Made by a program: the position numbers and the translations under genes. This document shows, piece by piece, positions 32,359-40,908 of a DNA stretch of 64,000 nucleotides. The DNA lies in contig CAZSIT010000001.1 of NCBI GenBank assembly GCA_964607165.1, positions 175,422-239,421 on the forward strand. The letters run 5' to 3'. This stretch comes from DSPP01 sp964607165. Lineage in GTDB: Bacteria; Zixibacteria; MSB-5A5; DSPP01. The notes under the pieces were generated by a model. It did no database searches. It was not told the origin of the DNA and saw only the letters and a program-made list of their open reading frames with translations. Numbering within the stretch: position 1 is the first letter of the stretch; the number at the start of each line of letters is the position of its first letter.

Positions 32359-33158
32359 TTTCCCTTTAGTTTCTCCAAATCTTCTCCCTCCAGGACTGGC
32401 CCAAAAGCCCTCATTGCTGACCGCCAAATCTTATTATCTTTTGGCTTCCATTCTTGGAAGTAGTTCGTCGCTTTATCGAAGCGGTAAATTTGAAGTTTCT
32501 TTTCCGGTCCCTTTTCAAGCTGTGAATGCCACTCCGGGTCGCACTTTCTTTCAAATAAACGCGCAATTAAAAGGGTATCGGATTTTGGAAGACGCACAAA
32601 ACGGAATTTTTCATTTTCAGAGCAAGAATAGTCGAAAGTCGAAGTTTGCATTACTAGTTTAGTTCCTGGGAAAATTTGGAAAAAACTTGTAGAATTATTA
32701 CAAAAACCATGGCAATAGCTTTGCTTATTTACGAGTATGACACGGTTAGGAATCAAGCTATCAATAAGCTCAGCGGCAAAAGTTGCTCCTGCACCTTCAT
32801 ACGTGGATATAAGTAGCTTAAGAGAATCGTTAAGGCGCAAAGCTACAACTGTCGTTCCATAAATTCCACCTCCTGCCCCCGTCATATCTGCATAGTTTAC
32901 ACTGGCAATTACATCTAAAAGACCATCTTTATTAATGTCATATGTAAAAAGTGTATCATAACTTTCTATTATTCCAGAATGGTCAGACCAGGCAGGCTCC
33001 TTAAGGAGACGTTTCCATGTTTCGGCTATTGCTGGCACACTGGCCACCACTTTGCCCAGTCCAATCGTATCTTTTGGGTTCACTTCTGCAGAAATGGGAG
33101 AGTCTGCAATTGGTGATAGAATAGTGAGTAAAATTAAAAACCAAAGTTTCTTCTTCAT
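32355..33158 (-). CDS. Secreted hypothetical protein
   Basis: A 267-residue protein with a signal peptide (MKKKLWFLILLTILSPIADS...). It contains TYDINKDGLLDVIASVNYAD, an FG-GAP/EF-hand-like calcium loop (DINKDGLLD), and a Cys-rich middle (CHGFCNNSTS, DYSCSEN). I do not recognise the family. The DxNxDG loop suggests calcium binding. It is not clearly linked to either neighbour, and lies between two elements of the GTAGGGGC repeat family. Confidence 0.65.
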   Translation of the reverse strand: MKKKLWFLILLTILSPIADSPISAEVNPKDTIGLGKVVASVPAIAETWKRLLKEPAWSDHSGIIESYDTLFTYDINKDGLLDVIASVNYADMTGAGGGIYGTTVVALRLNDSLKLLISTYEGAGATFAAELIDSLIPNRVILVNKQSYCHGFCNNSTSFFQIFPGTKLVMQTSTFDYSCSENEKFRFVRLPKSDTLLIARLFERKCDPEWHSQLEKGPEKKLQIYRFDKATNYFQEWKPKDNKIWRSAMRAFGPVLEGEDLEKLKGK

Positions 33159-33189
33159 TCGGAGTTTATATTATGCCAATCCCTACTCC

Positions 33190-33245
33190 GTAGGGGCGCA
33201 CCTTCAGGTGCGCCCAGAGGGTGAACCTAAAGGTTCACCCCTACG
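33190..33245 (+). repeat. Double palindromic GTAGGGGC-type repeat at the end of lgt
   Basis: Starts GTAGGGGC and ends GCCCCTAC-like (CACCCCTACG). It contains two hairpins, GGGCGCACC/GGTGCGCCC around TTCA (33194-33214) and GGGTGAACC/GGTTCACCC around TAAA (33219-33240). A small CCCTAC/GTAGGG hairpin precedes it. The lgt reading frame runs into it and stops inside. Confidence 0.75.
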
Positions 33246-34022
33246 TAAAACTCCCCACAAAACCAATCCGAATCCAAACAGCAAAACGGCAATCAACTGG
33301 TTGTACGTCCAGCTTGTGCTGCCTAATTTGAAATACATTGCCGGCTCGTATGAGCGGATGAATTCGATTAAAAACCGAAAAGCCGATTCGGCCATCAAAA
33401 ATATAGAAAAGGTCGCCCCGTCAAATTTTTTCCTTTTATTGAAAAAGACCAAAAACCCAAAAAGGGCCAAACCGAAAGCTGAACTGTATAGCTGGGTGGG
33501 GTGGATGTGCCGGCCCGGGAATTCAAAATCCGGTATCGAGCCGGTAGGGAAAACAACCCCCCAAGGCAGGTTGGTCGGCGTTCCGTAGCAGCAGCCGTTC
33601 AAAAAGCAGCCGATGCGGGTTAGAAAAATTCCGAAGGCGATGGTTGGGGCAAAAATATCGGCTGTTTTCCAGAACGGCAGGCTGGCCTTGTGCATATAGT
33701 AAAATCCTAAAACAATGGCCAAAACAACGCCCGTATAAAGATTGAGTCCGGCAATTCCAAAAGTTCCGCTTTGAAATGGATTGAAAGTCGCCGTCCAGTT
33801 GCCGCTAAATTCTTCGAGATGAAAAAGAACATATCCGGCTCGCGCCCCCGCAATTCCGGCGGCGATTACGATGAAAGCCAGGTTGGCTAACTTATCCGGG
33901 TTCAACCCTTCCCGGTTTCCCCAGCGGCGGATGAAAAACAAGGCGATGAAAAAAGAAGCCGCCAAGGTAAGGCCAAAGCTTCGCAAAGCAAACGGCCCGA
34001 TGTGAAACAGTTCAGGAAACAT
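33204..34022 (-). CDS. lgt: Prolipoprotein diacylglyceryl transferase
   Basis: A 272-residue inner-membrane enzyme that adds diacylglycerol to the lipobox cysteine. About seven membrane helices; the signature TRIGCFLNGCCYGTPTNLPWGVVFP-like region is near residues 130-155 and HPTQLYSS near 165. The substrates are plausibly the many lipobox proteins in this window. A GGAG site precedes the ATG, inside the end of the PAP2 gene. The last 13 residues (RRGEPLGSPSGRT) are encoded by the palindromic repeat at 33190-33245, so the natural C-terminus was altered by that insertion. Confidence 0.95.
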   Translation of the reverse strand: MFPELFHIGPFALRSFGLTLAASFFIALFFIRRWGNREGLNPDKLANLAFIVIAAGIAGARAGYVLFHLEEFSGNWTATFNPFQSGTFGIAGLNLYTGVVLAIVLGFYYMHKASLPFWKTADIFAPTIAFGIFLTRIGCFLNGCCYGTPTNLPWGVVFPTGSIPDFEFPGRHIHPTQLYSSAFGLALFGFLVFFNKRKKFDGATFSIFLMAESAFRFLIEFIRSYEPAMYFKLGSTSWTYNQLIAVLLFGFGLVLWGVLRRGEPLGSPSGRT

Positions 34023-34866
34023 TCGTTCTCCAATAAAAACGATTCAGCCACCAGCTGGCAAGCCCAAAAGAAAGCGGCGTAAGGGTTAAACCTACCACCA
34101 CGTCGGAGACATAATGAAACCGGCCGTAAACCGTTCCAACCATCAGTCCGATTACCAGAGGGAGAAGAGCCCAGAACCACCTCCGGGCCCCTCGATACAT
34201 TGCCACCAGAACAATGACCGCCACGGCTACGTGGCTGGAAGGCATACAGCCGCCATGAATGGCCCATTTGTCCATCTCGAATTTGACCACCTTCACGAAA
34301 AACGGCCCTTCCAGCGGAGGCGGATGCAAATGTGGAATAAAGAAGCGGGGGCCTTCCACCGGGTAAATTGAGAACCCTAAGTACGAAATGAAAAATCCGA
34401 TGCACACTGCTAGTAGCATATGCTGAAATTCTTTGGTTTTTTGTTTAGCCCACAAAATTAAAGCGCCGATGGGAATTATGAAATAGTAGGAGAGATACCC
34501 GGCCATTACCATCTCCGAAAGCCAGGGGCGGGCGTGCTGGGCCAGCCAGACCGACGGTATGGCGCCGGTCAATCGAAACTCCAAGGCGACAAGGTGAGGG
34601 TCAAAAAAGTCGTCAAAAAAAAGATGCAAAAAATAGCCGGTCTCCTCGTACAGAAAGGTGAAAAGCAAAATCGGATATCCCCAGCGCAAAAGCCCTTTCC
34701 AGCCGGTGGAAGAGTCATTCAGGGTAATTGCCAGAGTTAATACAGTTCCGACTATGACGGCGTGGAATACCAGAAACCACCCCCAGTTTGGTAGCCGGCG
34801 ATGAAAGATTAAAATTGAAACGGTCTGAATTCCGAGATAAATAAAAAGCGAAATATCGACAGGCAA
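34012..34866 (-). CDS. PAP2-family membrane phosphatase / phosphotransferase
   Basis: A 284-residue polytopic protein. The PAP2 motifs are GGCMPSSHVAVAVIV (about 207-221) and GRFHYVSDVVVG (about 250-261), giving the catalytic histidines. The N-terminal half with EETGYFLHLFFDDFFDPHL and membrane helices recalls inositol-phosphorylceramide synthase/AUR1-like members more than simple phosphatidate phosphatases. Substrate could be undecaprenyl diphosphate, phosphatidate or a phospholipid headgroup. TTG start; overlaps lgt by 11 bases. Confidence 0.8.
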   Translation of the reverse strand: MPVDISLFIYLGIQTVSILIFHRRLPNWGWFLVFHAVIVGTVLTLAITLNDSSTGWKGLLRWGYPILLFTFLYEETGYFLHLFFDDFFDPHLVALEFRLTGAIPSVWLAQHARPWLSEMVMAGYLSYYFIIPIGALILWAKQKTKEFQHMLLAVCIGFFISYLGFSIYPVEGPRFFIPHLHPPPLEGPFFVKVVKFEMDKWAIHGGCMPSSHVAVAVIVLVAMYRGARRWFWALLPLVIGLMVGTVYGRFHYVSDVVVGLTLTPLSFGLASWWLNRFYWRTNVS

Positions 34867-34924
34867 AAAAACAAATTTTTTAGCCGTTTGGCCGTTTTGG
34901 GTTTGCCGTTCTGGCTGCTGGATG

Positions 34925-35608
34925 CTAATCTCCGGTGTCAGGGCTTACTCCTTGCACTACTACTGTAATCTCTCCTTTGGGCGGGTGAGCTGAATAATAT
35001 TTAGCCAGCTCGCTCAAATTCCCGGTATTGGCCTCCTCAAACTTTTTCGTCAATTCCCGGCAGACTGCCGCCGGGCGGTCGCCCAAAACTCCCAACATTT
35101 CTTCCAATAGTTTTATCAAGCGATACGGGGATTCGAAGAAAATTAGTGTGGCTTCCAAATTTCGCAATTTTTCGAGGCGGGCCCGTTTTTTCCCCGGCTT
35201 TTTAGGCAGAAAACCTTCGAAGAGAAATCGATTGGTCGGCAATCCGGAAGAAGCCAAAGCTGCCAGAACCGCCGATGGGCCGGGAATGCTAAAGACAGGA
35301 ATTTGATTTTGGTGACAGGCTTTTACCAGGACAAATCCTGGGTCGGAGATGGCGGGTGTTCCTGCATCGGAAACCAGCGCCACGGCCTGGCCCGCTTTCA
35401 GTTTCTCCAAAAGCTCCGGCGTGCGCTTTTCTTCGTTCTGCTCGTGGAAAGAAATCAGCTTTCCTTTGATTCCGAGCCGGGCAAGCAGTTGCCCCGTGTG
35501 GCGGGTGTCTTCGGCGGCAATCCAGTCAGCTTCTTTTAGAACTCGCTCGGCTCGGTGGCTTATGTCCTCTAAATTTCCAATAGGCGTGGCGACCACAAAA
35601 AGGGGCAA
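34925..35608 (-). CDS. rsmI: 16S rRNA (cytidine1402-2'-O)-methyltransferase
   Basis: A 227-residue RsmI (SPOUT-unrelated, tetrapyrrole-methylase fold). Motifs: VVATPIGNLEDISHRA, EADWIAAEDTRHTGQLL, SFHEQNEEKR, ALVSDAGTPAISDPGF, IPGPSAVLAALASSGL, FEGFLPKKPGKKRARL, FESPYRL. It lacks the C-terminal extension of 280-residue homologues. TTG start lies immediately after, and in frame with, the TAG stop of nadE; GGAG sits 7 bases upstream and supports this start. Confidence 0.95.
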   Translation of the reverse strand: MPLFVVATPIGNLEDISHRAERVLKEADWIAAEDTRHTGQLLARLGIKGKLISFHEQNEEKRTPELLEKLKAGQAVALVSDAGTPAISDPGFVLVKACHQNQIPVFSIPGPSAVLAALASSGLPTNRFLFEGFLPKKPGKKRARLEKLRNLEATLIFFESPYRLIKLLEEMLGVLGDRPAAVCRELTKKFEEANTGNLSELAKYYSAHPPKGEITVVVQGVSPDTGD

Positions 35609-36433
35609 CTACCGGCTCCAGTCGCGCGCGAGCTGAAAATCAATCCCCACCGTCCGGCGAGAGAGCTTTGCGATGGTTGGCAGGGCCCGTTTGAACTGGC
35701 TGGCTGCTACAATCTTTTCTATCCTCAAGACCGTCTCGGATGGGAAACCGGCTTCGATAATTTCTTTCGGCCTCCAGCGTTCGTCCACCAGCAGATATAA
35801 AATTTGATCGGCCAGTTCGTAGCTGAATCCTAACTCACCTTCGACAGTTTGCCCTGCCCATAAATCGGCGCTGGGAACTTTTTTTAGAATCTTTTCCGGC
35901 ACACCTAAATGGGCTGCCAATTGACGTTCCTGGATTTTATATAAATCCCCCAATGGATTTATGGAGCTGGCCATATCTCCGAACCAGGTGCCGTAACCCA
36001 ACATCAGTTCGCTTTTGTTGGAAGTTCCAATGACCAAAGCTTTCTCTTTATGAGATTGGTCGAAAAGCACAATCATCCGGCAACGGGCCATTACGTTGCC
36101 CCTGCGCAATTTGTCCGCCTCCGGCACGGTGTCGAGATAGGCATCCACCATCGGCGTTATATCTACCTTCAAGCTGCGAATACCGGTTTTTTTGACCACT
36201 TCTTCGGCGTCCGTAATCGAGGTGGAACTGGAGGTTTTGTAGGGAATCAAAACTCCCAGAACATTCTCCGGACCGAAGGCTTTTGCCGCTAAATATGCGG
36301 AAACGGTTGAATCCAATCCCCCAGAAAGGCCGAGGACTCCTTTGGAGAACTCAAACTTTCCGGCCTCCCGTTTCAAAAAATCGACTAAAATTTCGGTTAC
36401 AAATTTGGGGTCGATGTCTAAATCAACCTTCAT
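35609..36433 (-). CDS. nadE: NAD(+) synthetase
   Basis: A 274-residue synthetase that amidates deamido-NAD. The ATP-pyrophosphatase motif is LGLSGGLDSTVSAYLAAKA (near 30-48); GTSNKSELMLGYGTWFGDMASSINPLGDLYK-like binding loops follow. It has no fused glutaminase domain. The adjacent nitrilase-family gene overlaps its start by four bases (ATGA), and may supply ammonia in trans, giving a split version of glutamine-dependent NAD synthetase. Confidence 0.95.
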   Translation of the reverse strand: MKVDLDIDPKFVTEILVDFLKREAGKFEFSKGVLGLSGGLDSTVSAYLAAKAFGPENVLGVLIPYKTSSSTSITDAEEVVKKTGIRSLKVDITPMVDAYLDTVPEADKLRRGNVMARCRMIVLFDQSHKEKALVIGTSNKSELMLGYGTWFGDMASSINPLGDLYKIQERQLAAHLGVPEKILKKVPSADLWAGQTVEGELGFSYELADQILYLLVDERWRPKEIIEAGFPSETVLRIEKIVAASQFKRALPTIAKLSRRTVGIDFQLARDWSR

Positions 36434-37347
36434 TTTTTCACCCGTTGACGCGCCTTAGGTCGAGCGGTTGATTTGGGTTTCGTTATCGGCGGACCGGAAT
36501 GGTTCCCGCGAATGCGCAGAAGCTCGTTTATTGCAAAATCCAACTTTTCATCCCGCAGAAGCGGCGTGCGCAGCCGCGCCCGGCGCACTTTACCCAAAGA
36601 AATCTCCACCATCTTAAAATCTTCCTCAAAATACGGGAGCTTCAGCTCCGGCTGCCCGAAGGGGTCGATAATTTCCGACCCTCCCCAAAAACCTACTCCA
36701 TCTTCAAAGCCGATCCGGTTTACGAAAATCCAGTAAAAAGCGTGCAGGTCGGAGTAAAACCGATTCATCTTTTCCCAAATGGCGGAAGACCCCATCCGGC
36801 TTTTTTCTTCCAATCCCCGCGCCGTGCCGTTGGCAATGTTGGCGACCAGAACTGCCCCATCCAACATCAAAAGATAAGGACAGAAAGAATGCCAGGCCTC
36901 CTCGCAAATTAACATTCCGACTCTGCCAAAACGGGTGTTGAAGGCGGTCATGTTATTCCCCGCACCGAAAAAACGTCCTTCGTCAAACATTCCGTAGGTC
37001 GGCAGAAAGACTTTACGGTGCATATGCACGATTTTCCCTCGGTCGGCAAAGCAAGCCGAATTGTAATAAACGTAGGCCGGGTCTTCTTCCACCATCCCAA
37101 AAATCACCGCCATTTTTTCGGAAGCTTTTAAAATCTTTCCAATTTCAGCCGAATTGGTTCGAAGTGACGCTTCCGGCACCATATCCTTGAGCAGATACCC
37201 GGCTAGTGAAAGCTCCGGGAAAACCACCAAATCTGCGCCTTGGTTTTGGGCTTTGGCTATGGTTTTTAAGTGCAGTTCGAGATTGGACTTAAGGTCTCCT
37301 AACTTGGGGGCGATTTGCGCTAAGGCGATTTTGATTTTATCCGGCAT
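36430..37347 (-). CDS. Nitrilase-superfamily amidase, probable glutaminase partner of NadE
   Basis: A 305-residue carbon-nitrogen hydrolase with the Glu-Lys-Cys triad: Glu in LVVFPELSLAGYLLKD (near 45), Lys in MHRKVFLPTYGMFDEGRFFGAG (near 113) and Cys in FGRVGMLICEEAWHS (near 150). The YGMFDEGRFF and CEEAWHS segments are like those of the glutaminase domain of long NadE proteins. A plausible Shine-Dalgarno (GAGGG) precedes the ATG. The C-terminus is Lys/Arg/Pro-rich. Function as a free omega-amidase cannot be excluded, but the ATGA overlap with nadE favours coupling. Confidence 0.88.
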   Translation of the reverse strand: MPDKIKIALAQIAPKLGDLKSNLELHLKTIAKAQNQGADLVVFPELSLAGYLLKDMVPEASLRTNSAEIGKILKASEKMAVIFGMVEEDPAYVYYNSACFADRGKIVHMHRKVFLPTYGMFDEGRFFGAGNNMTAFNTRFGRVGMLICEEAWHSFCPYLLMLDGAVLVANIANGTARGLEEKSRMGSSAIWEKMNRFYSDLHAFYWIFVNRIGFEDGVGFWGGSEIIDPFGQPELKLPYFEEDFKMVEISLGKVRRARLRTPLLRDEKLDFAINELLRIRGNHSGPPITKPKSTARPKARQRVKK

Positions 37348-37377
37348 CTTTACCCTCGCTTAAATATACCAAGGGGA

Positions 37378-37406
37378 TTGACAAAAGCAAAAGGAGAGTG
37401 TAGCTT
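37378..37406 (+). promoter_or_regulatory. Promoter for ssb
   Basis: TTGACA (37378-37383), 17-base spacer, TAGCTT (37401-37406), about 43 bases before the ssb ATG, which has AAGGAG in front. Confidence 0.55.
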
Positions 37407-37449
37407 GGGATGACCATATTGTGGTACAAATAACAGATAAGGAGTAGGT

Positions 37450-37869
37450 ATGGCTTCGGTAAACAAAGTGATTTTGATTGGCAATCTGGGGAAAGACCCC
37501 GAACTTCGTTATACTCCATCAGGGCAAGCGGTGGCCACCTTTTCTCTGGCGACCACCGACCGGTATAAAGACAAAGACGGCCAGATGGTGGAGCGCACGG
37601 AATGGCATAACGTTACGGCTTGGGGCAAACTGGCGGAAACGGTTAAAGAGTACCTCAAAAAAGGACGGCAGATTTATGTGGAAGGGCGGATTTCCTACCG
37701 CACCTATGACGACAAGGAGGGAGTGAAACGGTATTTCACCGATATCGTTGCCCAAAATATTCGGTTCCTGGGCCGCCGGGAAGAGGTGCCCGAACCGGTT
37801 GGCGCAGGGGCCGAGGCGGAAGTCGAACCGGTGGCCGGCGCCGGCGAGGAAGAAAATCTCCCGTTTTAA
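37450..37869 (+). CDS. ssb: Single-stranded DNA-binding protein
   Basis: A 139-residue SSB. The OB fold begins MASVNKVILIGNLGKDPELRYTP-like and continues with ATTDRYKDKDG, RTEWHNVTAWGKLAE and YVEGRISYRTYDDKEG. A short Gly/Glu linker leads to the acidic tip EENLPF, which stands for the DDDIPF tail that recruits replication and repair enzymes. Own promoter and Shine-Dalgarno. The downstream DUF2723 gene starts 4 bases after its stop. Confidence 0.96.
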   Translation: MASVNKVILIGNLGKDPELRYTPSGQAVATFSLATTDRYKDKDGQMVERTEWHNVTAWGKLAETVKEYLKKGRQIYVEGRISYRTYDDKEGVKRYFTDIVAQNIRFLGRREEVPEPVGAGAEAEVEPVAGAGEEENLPF

Positions 37870-37873
37870 TTGA

Positions 37874-39660
37874 ATGGTTGATTTAAGAAAGCCAGCCTTT
37901 TCCAAAAGTTGGATTGGGCTGGCTGTCTTTTTGGCCAGTTTTAGCGTCTATTGCCTGACTCTTTCCCGCACGGTTCGATTTGTTGATTCCGGCGAGCTGG
38001 CCTGGGTGTCTTATTCTCTGGGTATCGCCCACCCCACCGGCTACCCGCTTTATACGTTGCTTTCGCATCTATTCACTTTTATCCCCTTTTTTGAACCAAT
38101 TGTCCGAATTAATCTGTTCTCGGCATTGGTGACGACCGCTTCCGCAGCTGGTTTTTTTTTGTTTTAACATACTTTATTGAAAAACGGAACTGGTTATCCC
38201 ATACCGTTGCCGGTCTGATTTCCCTTTCCGCCGCTTTTTCGCCCCTTTGGTGGAACCAGGGGACTGCCAACGAAGTCTATGCCTTGCACCTTTTATTTTT
38301 AGCTTTAATTTTTTTGATTCTATTACATTTAGAGAAAAGTTCAAACCCTAAGCCTGTCTTTGTGTTGCTGGCCTATCTGGCCGGCCTTTCCTTTACCAAT
38401 CACTTACAGACCGTGCTTTTATTTCCAACTCTGTTTTTTTTCTTCTTATCCCGACGTAAAGCCTGGGGAGTTGGGATAAAGGAGCTCGTAATTAGTATTT
38501 TCGTTTTTTTATTGGGACTCTCAATTTACCTGTATTTGCCGGTCCGCTCGGCGGCTCACCCGTTGGCCAATTGGGGGGCTACTTCCGAATTGGATAACTT
38601 CCTCCGCCATGTCTCCGGCTGGCAATATCGCGTCTGGATGTTTCATCTTTCTTCGAGTCAAGTTTGGGAAAATTTCCTTTCCGCTTTAAAAATCATTGCC
38701 GGACAATTTCACTTACTTTTTTTCCTTTTCGTTTTAATAGGATTGATTTTTTACAGAAGTTCCAAAGTTTTTCTCCGGGGATTATTGCTGTTAACTGCGG
38801 TAACGGTTTTCTATAACATTAATTACGACATCAACGATATCGATGTCTATTATCTGCCGGCGGTTTTTGTTCTATATTTACTTGGTGGGGTCGGTGCTTT
38901 GTCGATTTTGGCCCGCATCGAAACATTAAAGCAGAAGTCTAATTTCACAAAAGCGTTAACACTTCTTCTTGCACTTTTTTTCACTATTAATTCCTTGGCA
39001 AGTGGTTGGGCAAAAGCCGACCGTTCCCAAAATCGCTTTGCTCAGGATGCCGTTGAAAATATCTATCTGTCAGCCCCTTCGGGAGGCTTAGTTTTCACCC
39101 CTATCTGGGACCATTACGCTCCCTGGCTCTACAATCATTTCGTTTTGGGAAAAAGACCCGATTTGATAATGTTAGATATTTCCCTGGCTAGGTATTCCTG
39201 GTATTTGGATTTTCTCAAACCAGCTTATCCCGACTTGGCAGCGGGAACTGAAAAGCAGATGGACTCCGCCCGCACTTTAATTCATCAATTTGAAAAAGGG
39301 CTCCCCTTCAATTCTTCAGTTATAGAGGCGGCCTACCAATCGATGTTGGCCTCCATTCTGCGCCGAAATATTCAAAAGCATCCGGTCTATTTCGATGTTG
39401 CCACCCGATTTGACTCGGCCGCAAGTTGGTTTCCAATTCCGGAAGGCGTTTTGTTCCGCTTGTATCCAAAGTTAGCTTATTACCCTTTTGAAACGCCAAG
39501 GCTGGGTTTCTTGGAGGCGGAAAATTCAATGTTTCTCGAGGATCCGATTGTAAAGCGCGAAGTTGAATCTTTAAATCGAATGCTGGATTTAAGAAAAAGC
39601 TACGAAACTGCCGTTGCGGGTTTCAAATCAAATACGGGGAATAAACCGAGCCGGCCTTAA
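37874..39660 (+). CDS. DUF2723 membrane protein, frameshifted at a T9 run
   Basis: One gene split into two frames. 37874-38167 gives the DUF2723 N-terminus (SRTVRFVDSGELAWVSYSLG, then HPTGYPLYTLLSHLF). From 38161 the -1 frame continues without a gap (WWNQGTANEVYALHLLFLAL) to 39660, for about 595 residues with about 10 membrane helices. DUF2723 proteins are GT-C-like, of unknown role, and common in Bacteroidetes-related phyla. The break is at nine Ts (38152-38160) ending in G. The heptamer T TTT TTG (38155-38161) is in the right phase for -1 slippage. A sequencing error or true mutation is equally possible. Confidence 0.75.
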
Positions 39661-40132
39661 CCCAGGCCAGCTCTTTCCGGTTGCCGAAATCTTCCACTAA
39701 TTTCAAAATCCAAAGCCGGAGCAACTGGTAATCGGCGCTGATTTCCGCCGTGACCGTATCGGCAATCTCCACCGCCCGCCAGGCCGGTTGGGGGGAAAAC
39801 TCGACGCACAGAATATTCTGTTCCGGGTTGGTCAAATATTCTTCCCCTTCTTCGCGGCTGGGAACCGGGAAGAAAGCCGTGGAACGATATAAATGGGAGG
39901 GAGGGATGATTCGCGGAACGGTCAGCCAGTTTTCTTTTGGCTGGCGCACTTCGATATGGGTAAGTTCTCCCCGGCTGTCTAATTCCAAGCTTAACTTCTC
40001 GGCTTCGATGGAATAGTCGAACCTTCTTCTTGGCCGGAAGGAGACACCCAAAATTCCTTCGATTGACTCGTAAAACCCGACCACCTCCGGAATTAAATAA
40101 CAGCCCCGAAAAGCAATCGGAAAAAGATTCAT
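39623..40132 (-). CDS. Unknown protein coupled to cpoB
   Basis: A 169-residue soluble protein without a recognised family, signal or membrane segment. It has mixed charged sequence (FRPRRRFDYSIEAEKLSLEL, PRIIPPSHLYRSTAFFPVPS). The ATG overlaps the cpoB stop by four bases (ATGA), so it is translated with the Tol-Pal operon. Its last 38 bases overlap the end of the convergent DUF2723 gene. The coupling and length argue that it is real; no function is offered. Confidence 0.62.
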   Translation of the reverse strand: MNLFPIAFRGCYLIPEVVGFYESIEGILGVSFRPRRRFDYSIEAEKLSLELDSRGELTHIEVRQPKENWLTVPRIIPPSHLYRSTAFFPVPSREEGEEYLTNPEQNILCVEFSPQPAWRAVEIADTVTAEISADYQLLRLWILKLVEDFGNRKELAWVKAGSVYSPYLI

Positions 40133-40908
40133 TTTTTTCTTAAACTGGCCAGGCGGTCTTTGGCCCGGCGGGCTTCGGCCGAACCGGAGTAACGCTCTAA
40201 GATGGCGTTATAATTTTTGGCTGCCGAAGCTTCTTTTCCCGTTTTTTCAAATTCCTGCGCAGCTTTAAACAAAGAAGTAGGCGCCTTCTCACTTTTTGGA
40301 AAGTTCTCGGCCACATATTGATAGCGACTAATGGCCGAATCCGTTCCCCCTTTGTTGCTGAATGATTCGGCTATCCAAAAATGACAGTTGGGAGCCAGCT
40401 CCGAGCTTGGAAAGGTGGCCAAGAACTCTTCGAACCCGGCGATTGCCAAATCATATTTTCCACGCCGGAAATCCAAAAAGGCGTTGTCGTACAACTGTTT
40501 GGGGTCAACCCCCACGTTGGACAAAGCCGGGGTGTTATTCCTTTGAAGCAAAGAGTCGGGCGGCGGCCGAAGGTTTTGCAACCGGGATTTGAACTCCTCC
40601 CAATTTTTGAACATATAATCAAAGCGCCCGCCCACATCTTGGACTTGCCCGTTTACGGCGTCCAGTTTCTGGCCCAAATCGCGCATAGAGCTTTTCAACT
40701 GTGCCCCCAGCTTTTGATTCTCTTCGAGTTGATTTTTGTAGGACGCTTCCAAAGCCGTTACTTTCCGTTGCAAGGTATCCACGGCAAAGCGGAGCGAATC
40801 GACTTTGGAATCCATCCAATTAATCTGCCCCGGGGAAACACAGCCAAAAATAAAAAACGGGAGAGCTCCCAAAACACATAAGCTCCCCGTTTTTAAAATT
40901 CGTTTCAT
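40129..40908 (-). CDS. cpoB: Tol-Pal cell-division coordinator CpoB (YbgF) lipoprotein
   Basis: A 259-residue protein with a lipobox-type signal (FFIFGC, Cys23). A coiled coil follows (about 33-110, heptad-rich TLQRKVTALEASYKNQLEE), then a linker and three TPR-like repeats from about 135 (LYDNAFLDFRRGKYDLAIAGF, FWIAESF, ISRYQYVAENFPKSEKAP). In E. coli CpoB links peptidoglycan synthesis to Tol-driven outer-membrane constriction. E. coli CpoB is soluble, so lipidation would be a variation. It starts 1 base from the pal stop. Confidence 0.88.
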   Translation of the reverse strand: MKRILKTGSLCVLGALPFFIFGCVSPGQINWMDSKVDSLRFAVDTLQRKVTALEASYKNQLEENQKLGAQLKSSMRDLGQKLDAVNGQVQDVGGRFDYMFKNWEEFKSRLQNLRPPPDSLLQRNNTPALSNVGVDPKQLYDNAFLDFRRGKYDLAIAGFEEFLATFPSSELAPNCHFWIAESFSNKGGTDSAISRYQYVAENFPKSEKAPTSLFKAAQEFEKTGKEASAAKNYNAILERYSGSAEARRAKDRLASLRKK

